Shown piece by piece: positions 48,601-60,400 of a stretch of DNA of 64,000 nt. Every line of letters starts with the position of its first letter. The stretch's first letter is position 1. The stretch comes from Neospora caninum Liverpool (Eukaryota > Apicomplexa > Conoidasida > Eucoccidiorida > Sarcocystidae): contig NC_018393.1 in the NCBI RefSeq assembly GCF_000208865.1, forward strand, positions 1,674,001 to 1,738,000. The letters run 5' to 3'. The position numbers were made by a program, and so were the translations under genes. Below the pieces are notes generated by a model that searched no databases, was not told the DNA's origin, and saw only the letters and a list, made by a program, of their open reading frames with translations.

Positions 48601-49898
48601 CGGAGAAGCCGAGTACCAAAATTGACCTACTTGTTCCAGGCGCCACCCAGGGAACTATCGTGCAGTACGACCGAGCAGATGGGAAGTCGCCTTGGGCCTA
48701 TTGAAAATAACATACCAGATGTACGCTTGATATTTAACCTCCCCAATACCTGGATCCAGCATGATCAACAAATATTAGGCAAGGCACAAAAACCCATGGC
48801 TACCTCACAGCAAAACGATAGCACTTGGGAATCACCACGCCTCGACGTCACCAGTAAGCCTTCGGCAACAGCTAGTATATGGCCAGGCCACCGACACGCC
48901 AATCCCTTTCGCGTAAGTTTCGAAAAAGGTGTCTAACAAAAAGGCTAGGGCTACACACTATGCCGCGAATGCACTACGGACCCGAGCTTATCTCAGCTGA
49001 AGCATTCGCTCGATCCGAACACCATCCCACGGATTCGCAACTGTCGGGAATACCCGTTTTGTTCTGCTATTGACCCTTTCCCGGAGATAAAGGGCTCTTT
49101 CGTTTGTCTTCGCCATTTACGAGGAAACCACGACGACGTTAATCTAAAGAAAAAAAGCTCCTGCGATGTTATCCCACCTCGCTTGCAAGCACGAGAACAG
49201 ACTGGCGACGGCCAGAAACACAAATAACTCACCTTAATGGGTTCGAAAACATTCAGTCCCGGTACATATCGCAGGAAATCGTTGGTGACGGTGCTTTCGT
49301 GGTCCACTCCACCAAAAATGAGAATGTCCCCTCCACAAGGGACGCATACATGTCCCACTCGAGGAAGAAAGCATCTGGCGTCATGAATTATTTGCGTTAG
49401 TTGAAAGGAAGGCGGAGAGAAGAAACCTGTGCTCGTGGAATTGGCGGCAGATACTGCCAGACTGTCCGCTGAAGGGACAACCGCCCGCATTTGAAGACCA
49501 CGAGAATATTCCCGCTTAAATTTGGTGTTGATCGTACTGATGACCTTACTCGTACGCCGCTGGAGCTCTTTCCCAACCCGGCTGAGTTTTCGTCCACCAG
49601 CTGCTGTGCCTCCACGAGGGCCGACCCCCTCAGTTGCCTCATCGCTGGATGCGTCACTTTCCGCGTTTCTGGCCACTCTCGCATTTTCATCCGGGTTCTG
49701 CGGGCTTTCTGCGCTCGATGGCTTAACAGTTCCGTCGTCCGACGGAGATATGGTCTTTGTTACCATGGTTCGAGTCGGATTAGGATCTCCTGATGTCGCT
49801 GGCGACGTTCGGGCTCCAGCTACACGCCCCTTCTTTCCACGGGTGGTTTGCCCCGTTACACTGTCGACCTCGACCGCTGCGCTGAGTGCAGTGTTCAT
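45678..49898 (-). CDS. Kelch-repeat (beta-propeller) protein with C-terminal coiled coil
   Basis: Exons on the minus strand: 49233-49898 (ATG, 222 codons, ends VFEPIK), gap, 48066-48239, 47563-47775, 47179-47281, 46659-46744, 46204-46397, 45968-46117, 45678-45860. From 48239 to the stop all junctions have GT/AG and matching phase. Kelch signatures: GHVCVPCGGDILIFGG (exon 1); REQLILFGGCDE..RHGHVALVNDGRVYIHGG; DDMWQFDGTDW..RTGHTACMW..FYFFGG; NDLWIFTLSTCRWNQ..PPPRFKHGSCIFDNHWMLICGG; GDMYAYDMQANCW..AVYSFG. That is at least five blades of a propeller expected to mediate protein-protein contacts. The last exon is a heptad-rich coil (KLAEEMAAIREENESLKKRL). The N-terminal ~150 residues are basic/Ser-rich and lack a signal peptide, so the protein is probably cytosolic. 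The exon 1 to 48239 junction cannot be direct: exon 1 ends in phase 0 and 48239 needs one extra base, so at least one exon in 48240-49232 is missing. Confidence 0.85.
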
Positions 49899-52896
49899 AC
49901 TTCCACTGCAGCTATAAATGTATCCCCTGTCAGCACAGGGGGAACGGCGAGGAAACGGGCGTCACGGATGGAGGCACGAATCGGAGTACGTGCCACTCGT
50001 AATCAAAAACTCAGGGTAGTTTGAGCAGCAGCCGCGACTACCAAAGCAGCCCAGGAAAGGATGTGTATCTTAAGGAAGAAAACGCTCACCTCCGATCAGA
50101 CTCTCTTCCAACGGAAGAGGTTTTTCTAGTGCTGATTCAGCGCCGCCCCCGCTTTTGTTAAACCGGAAGTTCAAAAAAGAGCAGCTTTCCACTATCAGAG
50201 AAAACAATGTTGCAAGCGTTTCTATGTACGCTGGGCCAGTACACAAACCACATCGCGAGAGGATGGTGGATAGCAGAGGAACAAAGCACGCAGTCACATG
50301 GACTTGCAACAGAACTACGACCGTGTGCTTCCGACGGTTTGGTGGACAGAAGTGTCGTCGGAATTGTTCTAATTAGCCGCGAGTCGTTCCTTCGCCAGCG
50401 GGAACCGTCAACGACTAAGACGCATTCAGACACGCAATGGAGAGAAGGCGAGGGCCAAAGCAGCCTCGAGGAAATAGAAGAGCATGCCGGAAATCTACGT
50501 AAGTCATGTCTCTGGTACGGTGCGAACGCGCAAATGACTCGAGGCGAACGTATCCAAAGGGTGCATTTCAAACGCCAGAAGGCGGCATCACAGACGGTGT
50601 GAGGCCAGATGAGAGTTCCCGTTACCTCACGATAAACTTTCCATTTGGCAAACCAACCGGCAGGTCAACTATCAGTATGTTGCTGCTGCGAATTTCTTCA
50701 GGAACTCCAGAAACGGTCGCTCCATGCAGAGAACCGGCTCCCTATGCGATGAACAAACTATTTGATAAAACTGCACTGAATCCAAGAAACAAGCCACGGT
50801 GACAAGGACGCGGACTGAACAGATCTTGGACGGTACCACGGCGGCGCCGTGAGTCCGTTGAGTGTCCAGCACACATGCACCCCAACAGTGTAAGCGATAC
50901 GCCGGAAAAAACGAAGATTGAGCCTCTGCTCTTCTGGGAACAGCGGTGGCACTCGCGATGGCGTACGGCGGGAGAAGACACTGGTTTGCAAAACGCTGGG
51001 GACGCGTAGGATGGGCAGATTTACGACGAGCAGCGGAGGCTCGTTGCCTCGTCCACCCCATAAATCACAAATCGAACGCGGCAGAGGAGGAAAAACCTCC
51101 ACAGGCACAAACAAAAATGGACTGCAAGCAGCAAGGGTGATAAGCAAACCAAACTGAAGTATACGCGCCTGGGAAAGTCGCCGGAAGAAACAAGCTAGAT
51201 ACGAATAGAGACAGGAACTGGGACGGCCCTGCTGCGCCGCGATTCGGGAGCTGCTGGACAAACAGCTATACAAAAAGCGTTAAGAAGAGAGCACACCGCA
51301 AGCGTATGAATTTGATAAAAGAACATCATCCCAGATGCAGCATAACTCACACGAAAACGCGTTGTTTCTGCGACAGAAAGCATCTGAACTCATGGAACGG
51401 TTGGGATCCGTTTCGGAAGAATTTTTCCTACTGTCCATTTTAAACTATCGGAACAACCGAATGCGTCGTTTTACTTTCATGGAAATAAAGGGGCGTCACG
51501 TAGTGCATGTTCGCCTCCATATCGGTTGGCAGAGGCTAGAATACGAAAGAAAATATGGCCGCAACGTCAAACACACACGATAGCGCCTAATACATCGCCC
51601 GCCCAGCCAGGCCACTCGTAAAGGCGCAACGGGCTGCAGCTGGCCACAAGCACTGATTAAAATCCGCTCACGAACTGTCAATCAAGGGGTTGTTGCACGT
51701 GGTTATGCTGTGCGCGCTGTGTTCAAGTCCTCGTTTACATGCCGAATATCAGTGTTGTACCGCGAGTGAGCGAACAAAGAAAGGAGTATTTTCTGGGAGT
51801 GTTTTGTATGAAAGGCCCCTCGGGCTCACTAACCCTGCCTGCCAAAGCACAAAGTTGTCAGTCTTCTTTTGTTTTTATTTGGTGACGGGCTGCCCGCCGC
51901 GCATGTACAAACTCGCGGTATCGGCGCTACATCGTCTAGAGGCACATCTGACTAGAACAGAGGCTGCGGTCCCCTGAGCCTGTGCGCGCCCGCTTGTTCG
52001 TTCGTGGCAGATGGTTTGACTCATGAGCAGCCACTTAAAAAGTTGAGAGACTCGCGAATCAGAGGAAGCCAGAGATAACAGTTAGCCGAAGGGTAGTGCA
52101 GACGCTAAGTGTATGATAAGGAATGAAAATTCCTGGAGAAGTTGCCAGTAAGGCCTGGGCTGGCCGGAGAGACTGGTGACACAGCTCCGTTGTCTTTCCA
52201 CATTGCACAGGGTGTATACCCGCGGAGCGCGCCCGTACGTGCCTACCCGCCGCCTACACGAGTAGCCCCAGGAGGGTGAGAATTTGAGCGTGCTATATAC
52301 ACCACGCCAAGAGCGACATCGATACGCAGGGATCCTGGCATGTGAGGCCCTCTAGCATCCAACTTCGGTTACACCAAGAATGTACCACTAACGAAGCCCA
52401 GAGAACGCGTTTCACGTTTAGTGCCGAGGCATGTGCTTGGGATCACCGACAACTCGAATCTGACGTTTTCTTCAAGCCTGTCCCGCCACGTTACTCTCCC
52501 GATCCGGCCTGGGATCCGTTGCACGACCGGTTGCCCGGGGTCAATACCGATGGAAGCCGAAAATCGCCGGCGCGGAGCCATCGTTTGTACTCAACACGAG
52601 TGACTTGAACGGTTCCTGTGAAGGTGGCGTACAAATAACGGAATCGACTCCTCTTTCAAGCAGCTGTGTTCTTTTTTGGTTCGCGCTCGATACTGGTTCT
52701 TTGCAGCGCCGAAGCAGGCGCCTGACCGCGTATCGCTTGTGCCTGGCGACTGGTGAACGGGCTCTAGAAAATTCTTCTTGCCTGTCCGGGCTATTTTGGG
52801 AGGCACCAGTCATTCGTATCTTCAAATGACACGAAGGCGTTCAGCTCCCTCTATTGTTCCTTTGCGCTTTGCTATCGTAGTGGCCTTTTGAGCAGC
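49899..52896. other. Intergenic region upstream of the Kelch gene
   Basis: About 3 kb; promoter and 5' UTR of the Kelch gene lie at its left side. Several open frames (50207-50602 +; 50758-51273 -; 52342-52608 +) are moderate in length without recognised motifs; only the first has an ATG and is listed separately. Confidence 0.4.
50207..50602 (+). CDS. Candidate small ORF, 131 aa (weak)
   Basis: ATG-initiated frame (aacaATGTTG) encoding a mostly hydrophilic protein with an acidic helical stretch (EGQSSLEEIEEHAGN) and basic C-terminus (VHFKRQKAASQTV). No motif, no codon-level evidence beyond openness, and the opposite strand is also open over the same interval, so one or both are chance frames. 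Confidence 0.15.
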   Translation: MLQAFLCTLGQYTNHIARGWWIAEEQSTQSHGLATELRPCASDGLVDRSVVGIVLISRESFLRQREPSTTKTHSDTQWREGEGQSSLEEIEEHAGNLRKSCLWYGANAQMTRGERIQRVHFKRQKAASQTV

Positions 52897-53371
52897 TCAC
52901 TCCTTTGCAGGCACAACAACTTGCCTGAACAAAAAGCCGCTGGCATTGACGACCTTGAACGCCCCCCAATTGGCATTCGACATCACTTTGCTTTCATCCC
53001 GTTCACCGACTCTCTGTGTGTCGCTGACATGGCCCTCTTTAGCCTTCCTTGTTCCACAGGCATTGCACTGCCGGCAATCCGCCATTGTTGTTGCCCCAAA
53101 GCGAGGTAGCTCGGCGGACTGAGCGTCTCTGGCGTACAGGCAAGGAATGCCTTCAGAAAAGCATATTGTTCTACGAGGCAAAAATCGTATCGCGCTTTCA
53201 TCCTCAAGAAAAAACGCTCTCCTTCGTACCTCTACAGGAGTGCTGAAGCGTGATTGGGCGCCCTGTGCGTCCGGTCGTTTCCTGGAGCTAAGGGGGTCTG
53301 TGTACCGTTTCAGACTAGCGCGAACTGCTGAAACCAAGGCAGCTTCGGATCGCGCCGTTTCCAAGTGAGGA
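52897..53371 (-). CDS. Candidate 3'-terminal exon, Cys-cluster protein (weak)
   Basis: Minus-strand frame that opens after an acceptor (gttgttgtgccgatgcag|T, phase 2) and runs to the stop at 52897. Composition is protein-like: ETARSEAALVSAVRASLKRY, EVRRRAFFLEDESAIRF, then MADCRQCNACGTRKAKEGH with C-x2-C-x2-C, ending FRQVVVPAKE. A plausible 5' exon begins at ATG 53789 (MDRMESEQTTWPSLAFG) but I found no donor giving the required phase, so the model is incomplete. Zinc binding is possible but not shown. Confidence 0.28.
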
Positions 53372-54427
53372 CTGCATCGGCACAACAACTCACGACGGGT
53401 GATGCATGATCTTGCAGAGGGTCAGACACTGCTGAGTTGTAGCAGGAACGCAACTCGTGTCAGGGGCCTCGGGTACGTTCACGAACAACGTAACTGCTAG
53501 TAACTGGATGTGGACTTGATGGACGACGCTGACAGTCAAGGTTGCAGCATTGCCGCGGCATAATCTCTTCTTGCGTCGAGATTGTTTCCCAGCAAAGATG
53601 GGCAGCGGTACACAACAGCGCACTACCGAGACGTGGGATTCGTACCTCATTACTGAGTTTCTCATGCCTCTGCGAAGACGTTTCTGTGTTCGGAGCATGC
53701 GAGCCAACAGTTGCAAAGGATCCACGAACAGTTTGACTCCCAAAAGCCAGCGAAGGCCACGTTGTCTGTTCGGATTCCATGCGGTCCATACAAGACGTTG
53801 CTTTTCTGAACTGCTTCGTCTGGGGTCGTCGTGCATGGCAGGGTCGTGGCTGTGTATCGTGGTCCGGTGAGCCGTTGAGGCCAGAATACTATATTTACAT
53901 AAGTGAGGCAGTGACTGACTGTTTCCCTCCACCGTGAATCCCAAGGACACCAACAGCTGGCCCTGGCAACCATATGCTGGAGTGGCCAGAAAAGAGTATT
54001 GCTTCAGTTTACATGCCTTGTTTCCGTTGCGGCACCCGCTCCGGCAACAGCTGGGGAGCCAACCCGGAGATTGTGCACCGTCTGCTTTTGTCGGTATCGA
54101 GCTCTCGAATGCTGTTCCATTGGTGGTATCTGGTCAGGATCGCTCAGGCTCTAGGTCATGACAACGCCAGGTGGAGGTTAACCATATCATGCTGCAACTG
54201 CCTTTGACTGGGGTTGAATTCCTAGAGGTGTCGGGAGCGAGACGTCTACAGTTTCGCATAAAACGTTGGCAAAAACCTATCTCAATGCAGGAACCGTTTA
54301 CTGGATCCTGTTTTTGTTCCTTTCACAGGTATGTTACTACGTTAACAAGGACACCGTTCAGAAGAACCCTCATCTACAAAGCTGCCCAGTTCACTCGCTG
54401 CTTCGCTTTCCATGATACAACGCGAAA
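53372..54427. other. Region upstream of the LOTUS-like gene
   Basis: About 1 kb expected to contain the promoter and 5' UTR of the plus-strand gene at 54428, and possibly a minus-strand 5' exon (see 52897-53371). No motif can be asserted. Confidence 0.4.
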
Positions 54428-57400
54428 ATGCAGGACGACAAGGCAAAAATGAGAACGGCGAGCCTCACAAGGTCCTTTGGTATGCTTCCGGATGGGGAAC
54501 TAGTAAACACCCCTCATGGCAGAGATCGGTTCGCGTGGGGGAACCGAAATAATCTTGATGCCAAACATCCGAGAAACTATTCTAGCCAGACGATGGAGGC
54601 GTCGAACTCAGAACGCGCGCACTCAACAGATGGCGGTCGGGATGAGCACGAATCGAAGACTGGTACTCCCGCGAACAAACGCGTCAACTGGGAACACCCC
54701 TATCTCGGACCAGACGGTGTCACGTACATGCCCTCGATCAATGACCGTAAGAGAAAGATGCAGCAGCGTTGCCGGTAAACCCTGACATGTGTTTCGATGC
54801 ACAGCTTAGGTCCACCAAGAAAGAACCAGTAGAGTTGTGTGTTCTCGAAGACGTGTTGAAGCTCTCTTCCGGATGTCCCTCACACACTTTCCTCGCCTGA
54901 CCCTTGGAGTGGCTGTTGAGCGCCGCTCACTACGTTATTGATTAATAGGTCAATAGCATGGTCCGTTCGCAGTGAGGTCGATTCTACCACCAGGGACACG
55001 GCCGGATGCCACTGTAACATGCACTAGCTCAGTGGAACCAAGAATTCCTCATCGCGCAAGTTGAATGGCAGGCCGTAGCATTTATTTGTTCCCGGCAACT
55101 CGAAAACTGAAGCTCCCGCAAAAACTACCAAACTGCTCTGCATCTTCAACAGAGTTGTTGCTCAGTGGCCGATAAAAGCTCACACGCAGCCACGTGCGTA
55201 CTCACTTGTTTTTTAACGGTGCGTCTGTAGCGTCCAACCCTAGAGCCACGATGATCGTCAGCCACAGCGCGGCCCATCCTTCGTACGGTCCAGATCCACT
55301 GCTGCTTAAGCCAGAAGACATCGGATTCCTTAAGCAAGCCGTCACGTCTTTGTACGCCGACCAAGTAGGTCACCCGCTTTCATATGCTAAACTGTTTTTT
55401 GCCCACGACCTTTGTTGTTGCAATTCGACAGTCGCTACCTTTTACTGCGATCCCTGGACCATTTCCGCCTCTGGCTGTGTCGTTCCGATCCTTGGCATCG
55501 TCACAGAGTCCCCGTCACAATCGTATAAACTGCGCAGAGCAGTAGTGTGGCACGATCAACTTAACCTTCCTCATTGTCGATAGTCGTTGTCCGCTACCTA
55601 ATGTGTACATGTGTGATGTGGAGTTTGTGGAGTCATTCGCAGGGACAGCGAGTCACCCTTTCGAATATTCCGTGGTCTGTTTCACTGCGTGCAATGAATT
55701 TGCAGATTAGGCCTTATCAGAGTGAGGTGGTGAGACGCCTAAAGCTGCTGGAACCGAGTACCTTGGTCACGAAGAATGCCTTACACTTCTTCCGCATTCT
55801 GACAGACATCTTCATTGTCGAAAAGACGAATCATTCGCGCATGGTTGTGTACCTCAAGGAAAAACCAGCATGGTAGGTTTATCCATTTTCCGCGGCGCTG
55901 TTCTATACGATTTCGCGATTATGTCAAGGGTTTCCTCATGGCCTGTTGTTACATGCGTTGAGGTTTCTTCAGTTGGCTCAACAGCACTTGTGCTAAACCG
56001 AGAGTTTCCCACAGGTACCTCCAAAGTGATGGATGATATGTAGGCGTCTTCCGACTACTGCAGCCCCTGGGATGCGACATTCCCCTGTACTTAGAGACAG
56101 TGCCGCAGCTGCTGTGTCTCTCCTTCCATAGCGTTTTGCGCTGCTAAAATTACGCTTATCTGCCTATTCCGTGTGGATTCGCAGGTTCGAGGGATGGATA
56201 GATCCGAAGAGTGAAGAGAACCCCTACCCGCAGCCTGTCTGGAGAGAGCTTGAGCAGTATCTGACCGTTCTCTCCCTCATTGCAACAATTCTGCGTGAGC
56301 TAAACGACCCTAAAATTGTGTTTCCTCCGTATTCAAGCCAGGAAAACGCCAACGTGGATGGCAATCACTACGAGAATCTTCCGCCTTCGCCTTTGGCCGC
56401 GGTGCCCTTCACGGCCAATCTGTTCCGGAAGCTCCGGAAACTGTTGAGACAGGCGTGGCAACAGGATCAAGCGCAGTGTTCAGTGCTCACATCTGACGGT
56501 GGTGCGAAACTGTCCGAAAATCCCCTCGAACAGAAGACGCGACCCCTCCCGTTGGCCATAGGCAGCCGCAGCGCTTATCTTGAGAAAGCCTGCCAGCAAG
56601 CTCGCCTCGCCAGGCCTCCACTCTCTGCCGAGTCTGATATTCAAGCTATTTCGCCAACGCGTACGCCCGACGGCACCCCCACCCATTCCCCTGCGGAGGG
56701 CTTCTCCAATTCGCCACCGTCTTCCCCCTCGTCCCAGAAGCAGCAGGATGTAGAGTTGGCGCCCCCAGTCACCGCGATATTCTCTTCATCGCCGAACTTC
56801 TTCCTCACCTTAGCAGTCGCTGCCGAGGAAACTGTCCGCTTTGTCACTGCAGAGGAGTCCGTATCGTGCTTGCCAGATTCCGGAACTGTTCTCCCGACTG
56901 GCAGTAAAAGTGACTCTACACTTCGTGCGGTGGGGAGTAATGAGGCCGGCCCAGCCGCGATCCTACCAGCAGGCGAATCTAAGCCGAGCTCCACCGTCGA
57001 CGGGGACCCATCTCAGTCCTTGGAAGCTCCTGTCAAGCCCAAGCTAAATATTGTAACCGATCGCCAGGTCAAACAGGAGCAAGCCATTAGTGTCCTCATC
57101 CATAGTGTCTTGCTGGAGGCGTACAGTTCCTGGACTCAGCAACGAGAAGACGCGAACCAAAGCAGTAGAAGCTGTTGTCCTCGTCCTGCGGGGGACGAAT
57201 GCGAAGCAGCCGATGCAGACAGACAGGAACCAGCCGCAACTCACGTTGCAGGGCCGCCGAAAAAGGGAGACGTCGAGCCTGAAACGGGTGCGGCCCCAAA
57301 AAGCGTGTGGCATAAGCCAAAACCAGATGGCGCAGCATTGTCAATGGCAGAAAAAGTTGCCCCAGTGGTTTCGACTGTTCCTGCTGGCACGGGGAAACCT

Positions 57401-60400
57401 GAAACCTGGAGAATCGAAGTTACGCACACGGTAGATGCTACTCAGCAAGACAAGTCACACGAGCACTTTGATGGCCGTCTCCCAAGGCCATTTGAATCTC
57501 TCAGAGTCCACCAAGTTGAACGTTGCGGTCAAAGCAACAACCTCGGCGAGCGTGCGTGCTGCGAACAGCTTGAACGGACTCCAACTTCTCAGAGTTCCTC
57601 CTGTTCTTTGTCAGTTTCCCCAAGGAGTACCACCTCCATCGCGGGGTTGCGAAGCGTTGCTACACCAGCGCCCAGCTGCCCAGACCTTGTCACCGCAACG
57701 GCTGCTGCTCTCCCACTGGCGCGCGCTGTCGCCCTTCGAGTTCGTGCAGCTCTTGCTAAAGGCATCGCACCAGACCACTTTGGGGGGGGTCGCTACGGAT
57801 GTGCCCTCTCCCTCAAACGGCATGGACCCGTCAGCGTCAGGTGAGGGCCTTATTGATGCATGGAAAACAAACGGATTCCAGCGGCGCCGCTCCTCAGTCT
57901 CTGGATGAGGAAGGGGAAACCCTGCACATGAGTTGTGTGCGCGTATGGGCGTGCGTGTCCGTTTCTGCAGATCATTCACTCTTGGCTGCCTCTGCCACCT
58001 TGTTCAGCTTTCCGTTAGCCGCTGCTTCCTTCACTACGTTGGCGGGCTGCTTCAGCCCTGCAGTTCGGGTTTCTCACCGGCTTTCGTGCATCCCGATGCA
58101 CAAGGCGATTCACTGGCGCACCACGCCACAGTGGCGGCCATTGCTGCTGCAGCCCTTGCCTACCTCGAGCTGCTGCTACAAGGAGAAGTCCCACAGGGTA
58201 TCGAGGGACTAGAGGGCGGAGAGGAGAGCGACCTGGCAGGTTCGAGCCTGCCGGCGTATCTGCGTCTCGTAGAGGATGTGCACGGGAATCAGTCGCCGCT
58301 CAATCAAGGACCGGCGTGGGCCAATCCCGATCCGGCTGAATCCCAGAGCCGCTCGGGGAGACCCAAAGGCCTTACCAAAATAAAGACGTAAGTCGCAACG
58401 CCATCCAGATTTACCAGCACCGCCATGTAGTGAATATTCAAAACTGCTACCGTAATTTGCGGTTAGAGAGGCAGGACGAGTCTTCGACGGTACAAGTAGG
58501 GAAAAACCCGGCAGAATGACGGGTCATGAACCGTTCGCTTACCAACAAGCGAGGGAGTTCCGGCATACCGACCAGGGTACGATTGCGCGACAACTGAACA
58601 ATCAAAAGCTGCTGCTGGCCTCCTTTTAGAGGTGGGTCGTACCGTGACGAGGACGTATTCGTAGATAGACGTAGCGCATGAACCGCACAGCGATGCCGAC
58701 CGTTCAAATCCTTTCCAGCACTCCCGCCTCATCAGACTAGAAAGGGACGAAGCTGTCCATCCGGTGTCAGCTTGAGTCAGGTATAGGCTGTCGTCCATGC
58801 TTTATATTTGCAATGTTTCCTGTCTGCTGTGTTTTGACGTTGCAGAATGGCTGAGCTCAGGAATCTGATCACCAACGTCCTTGCTTGCAACCAGCAAGCT
58901 GTTTTACTTTCTCAACTACGTGGCAAACTGGTTGACATGTACGTGTGAATGATTTTGAGATATGGGTCACATATAACTCTAGAACCCGTCACTGGGTTGC
59001 CTTGCAGAATGCTGCCCAGTCCGCGTGACTAATTAGCTGGAGTGACACAAGAATGTTAGTGCTACAATGACCAGTGCCGTACTGTCGTTGGTAGCCCGGC
59101 AATGTGAGGGTATCGCCAGCTCTCAGTTATGGTCAAAGTGCAGTTGTGCTCCAGTTCCTGGGAATTCAAACGTTCAGTGATCTCGACAACTAGCGGTTCG
59201 AAAAGATGATCTTGAGGACCGATACATGGTTCCCGATCCCTTAGAAAGCCATCCTAGCGAACTTCAGCAGGGAACTGGAACGTTATCGACTTTCCATCGT
59301 GATACGCGTTGGCCATCTACGTGAATTCGAAATAGTGCAGTTGACATACGGCTCCAGGGACGGAGAGTGTGCCCAGGATATGATAACCACGTATCTGAGG
59401 TAACACTTTGTTACGTGGTGTCGACCGCCTTGCAAGCTCCTTTCTAAAGTCCGGTGCAGAAGGCAGGCTATGTCATTACAGCACGCCGTCTGGACTTCTG
59501 TGTTGCCCCGAACCTCGCAGGTATGGGGCCACCCTAACGCCATCAACCTTCCACTACTACAAGCTGTCAGATCTGTTGCTCTGCGAACTTGGTGACATTT
59601 GTTCCATCTGGTGGTGAGTCTATACCATCGCTCTGTCGTGCGCAGCCCTATTGGGGCTGACTCGTTCTTTATGGCATCCCACGGCCTGCCTGACCTGCTG
59701 GAAGTCTTAGTGGTGGTGTAAAGTTTTTTTCTACCGCAGTGGGGACCGAGAGTGGCTTTTCTGCATACTCGAGCTGGGCTTCAGGTGCTGGTCTGCGCAG
59801 GAGCGCAAACAAACCTATAGGCACGCGTCGCGGAGGGTAGACCGTTAGAGGGTTATGTCAAAATAGGGACCAGCTCCTTCTTTTTGGTGGCCATGTGGCG
59901 AACCCACATTGCGCGAACATGTGTCATTGGGCAGCGCGACTTATCTGATTCAAGCGGCACTTCTGTCAACATGCGTTCGTCGTTGCACTTGGATGAGCAT
60001 GTGTTGTCCTGTGTTTTGCTTTGCAGTCATGGCGATCGACAACTCGTTGTTCATGATGCAGTGTATCAACCAGATCCTTCGACGTGTGCCCCCGGGCAGC
60101 GCCCGACGAAAATAAGCGCTTTTGCGTTGAGCCGTCCACCCAGTATGCCATCAGGGTTACATCAGAACGCAAATTCATCTCATCGACAGCAGCTCTACCC
60201 GGGTAGGGAACGCGGGCACGGAGGCCTGGGGGACCATCGCTTTAAATTGGGTGGTTCCCACCCTGCTTTGCCTTCAGTGATGACACAATCCAGCACGCTG
60301 CACGAAGGCAGTGGGATTTCTGAAGTCACTGAAGCACTGCGAAGATTGAGAGAGACGCGTCAGCAAAGCCGCGGCGGAATGGGGAGCCGCGGCGGAATGG

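Noticed and set aside
50758..51273. Minus-strand frame with a signal-peptide-like hydrophobic stretch
   Set aside because: Opens only at TTG, runs opposite other open frames and lacks splice or family support.
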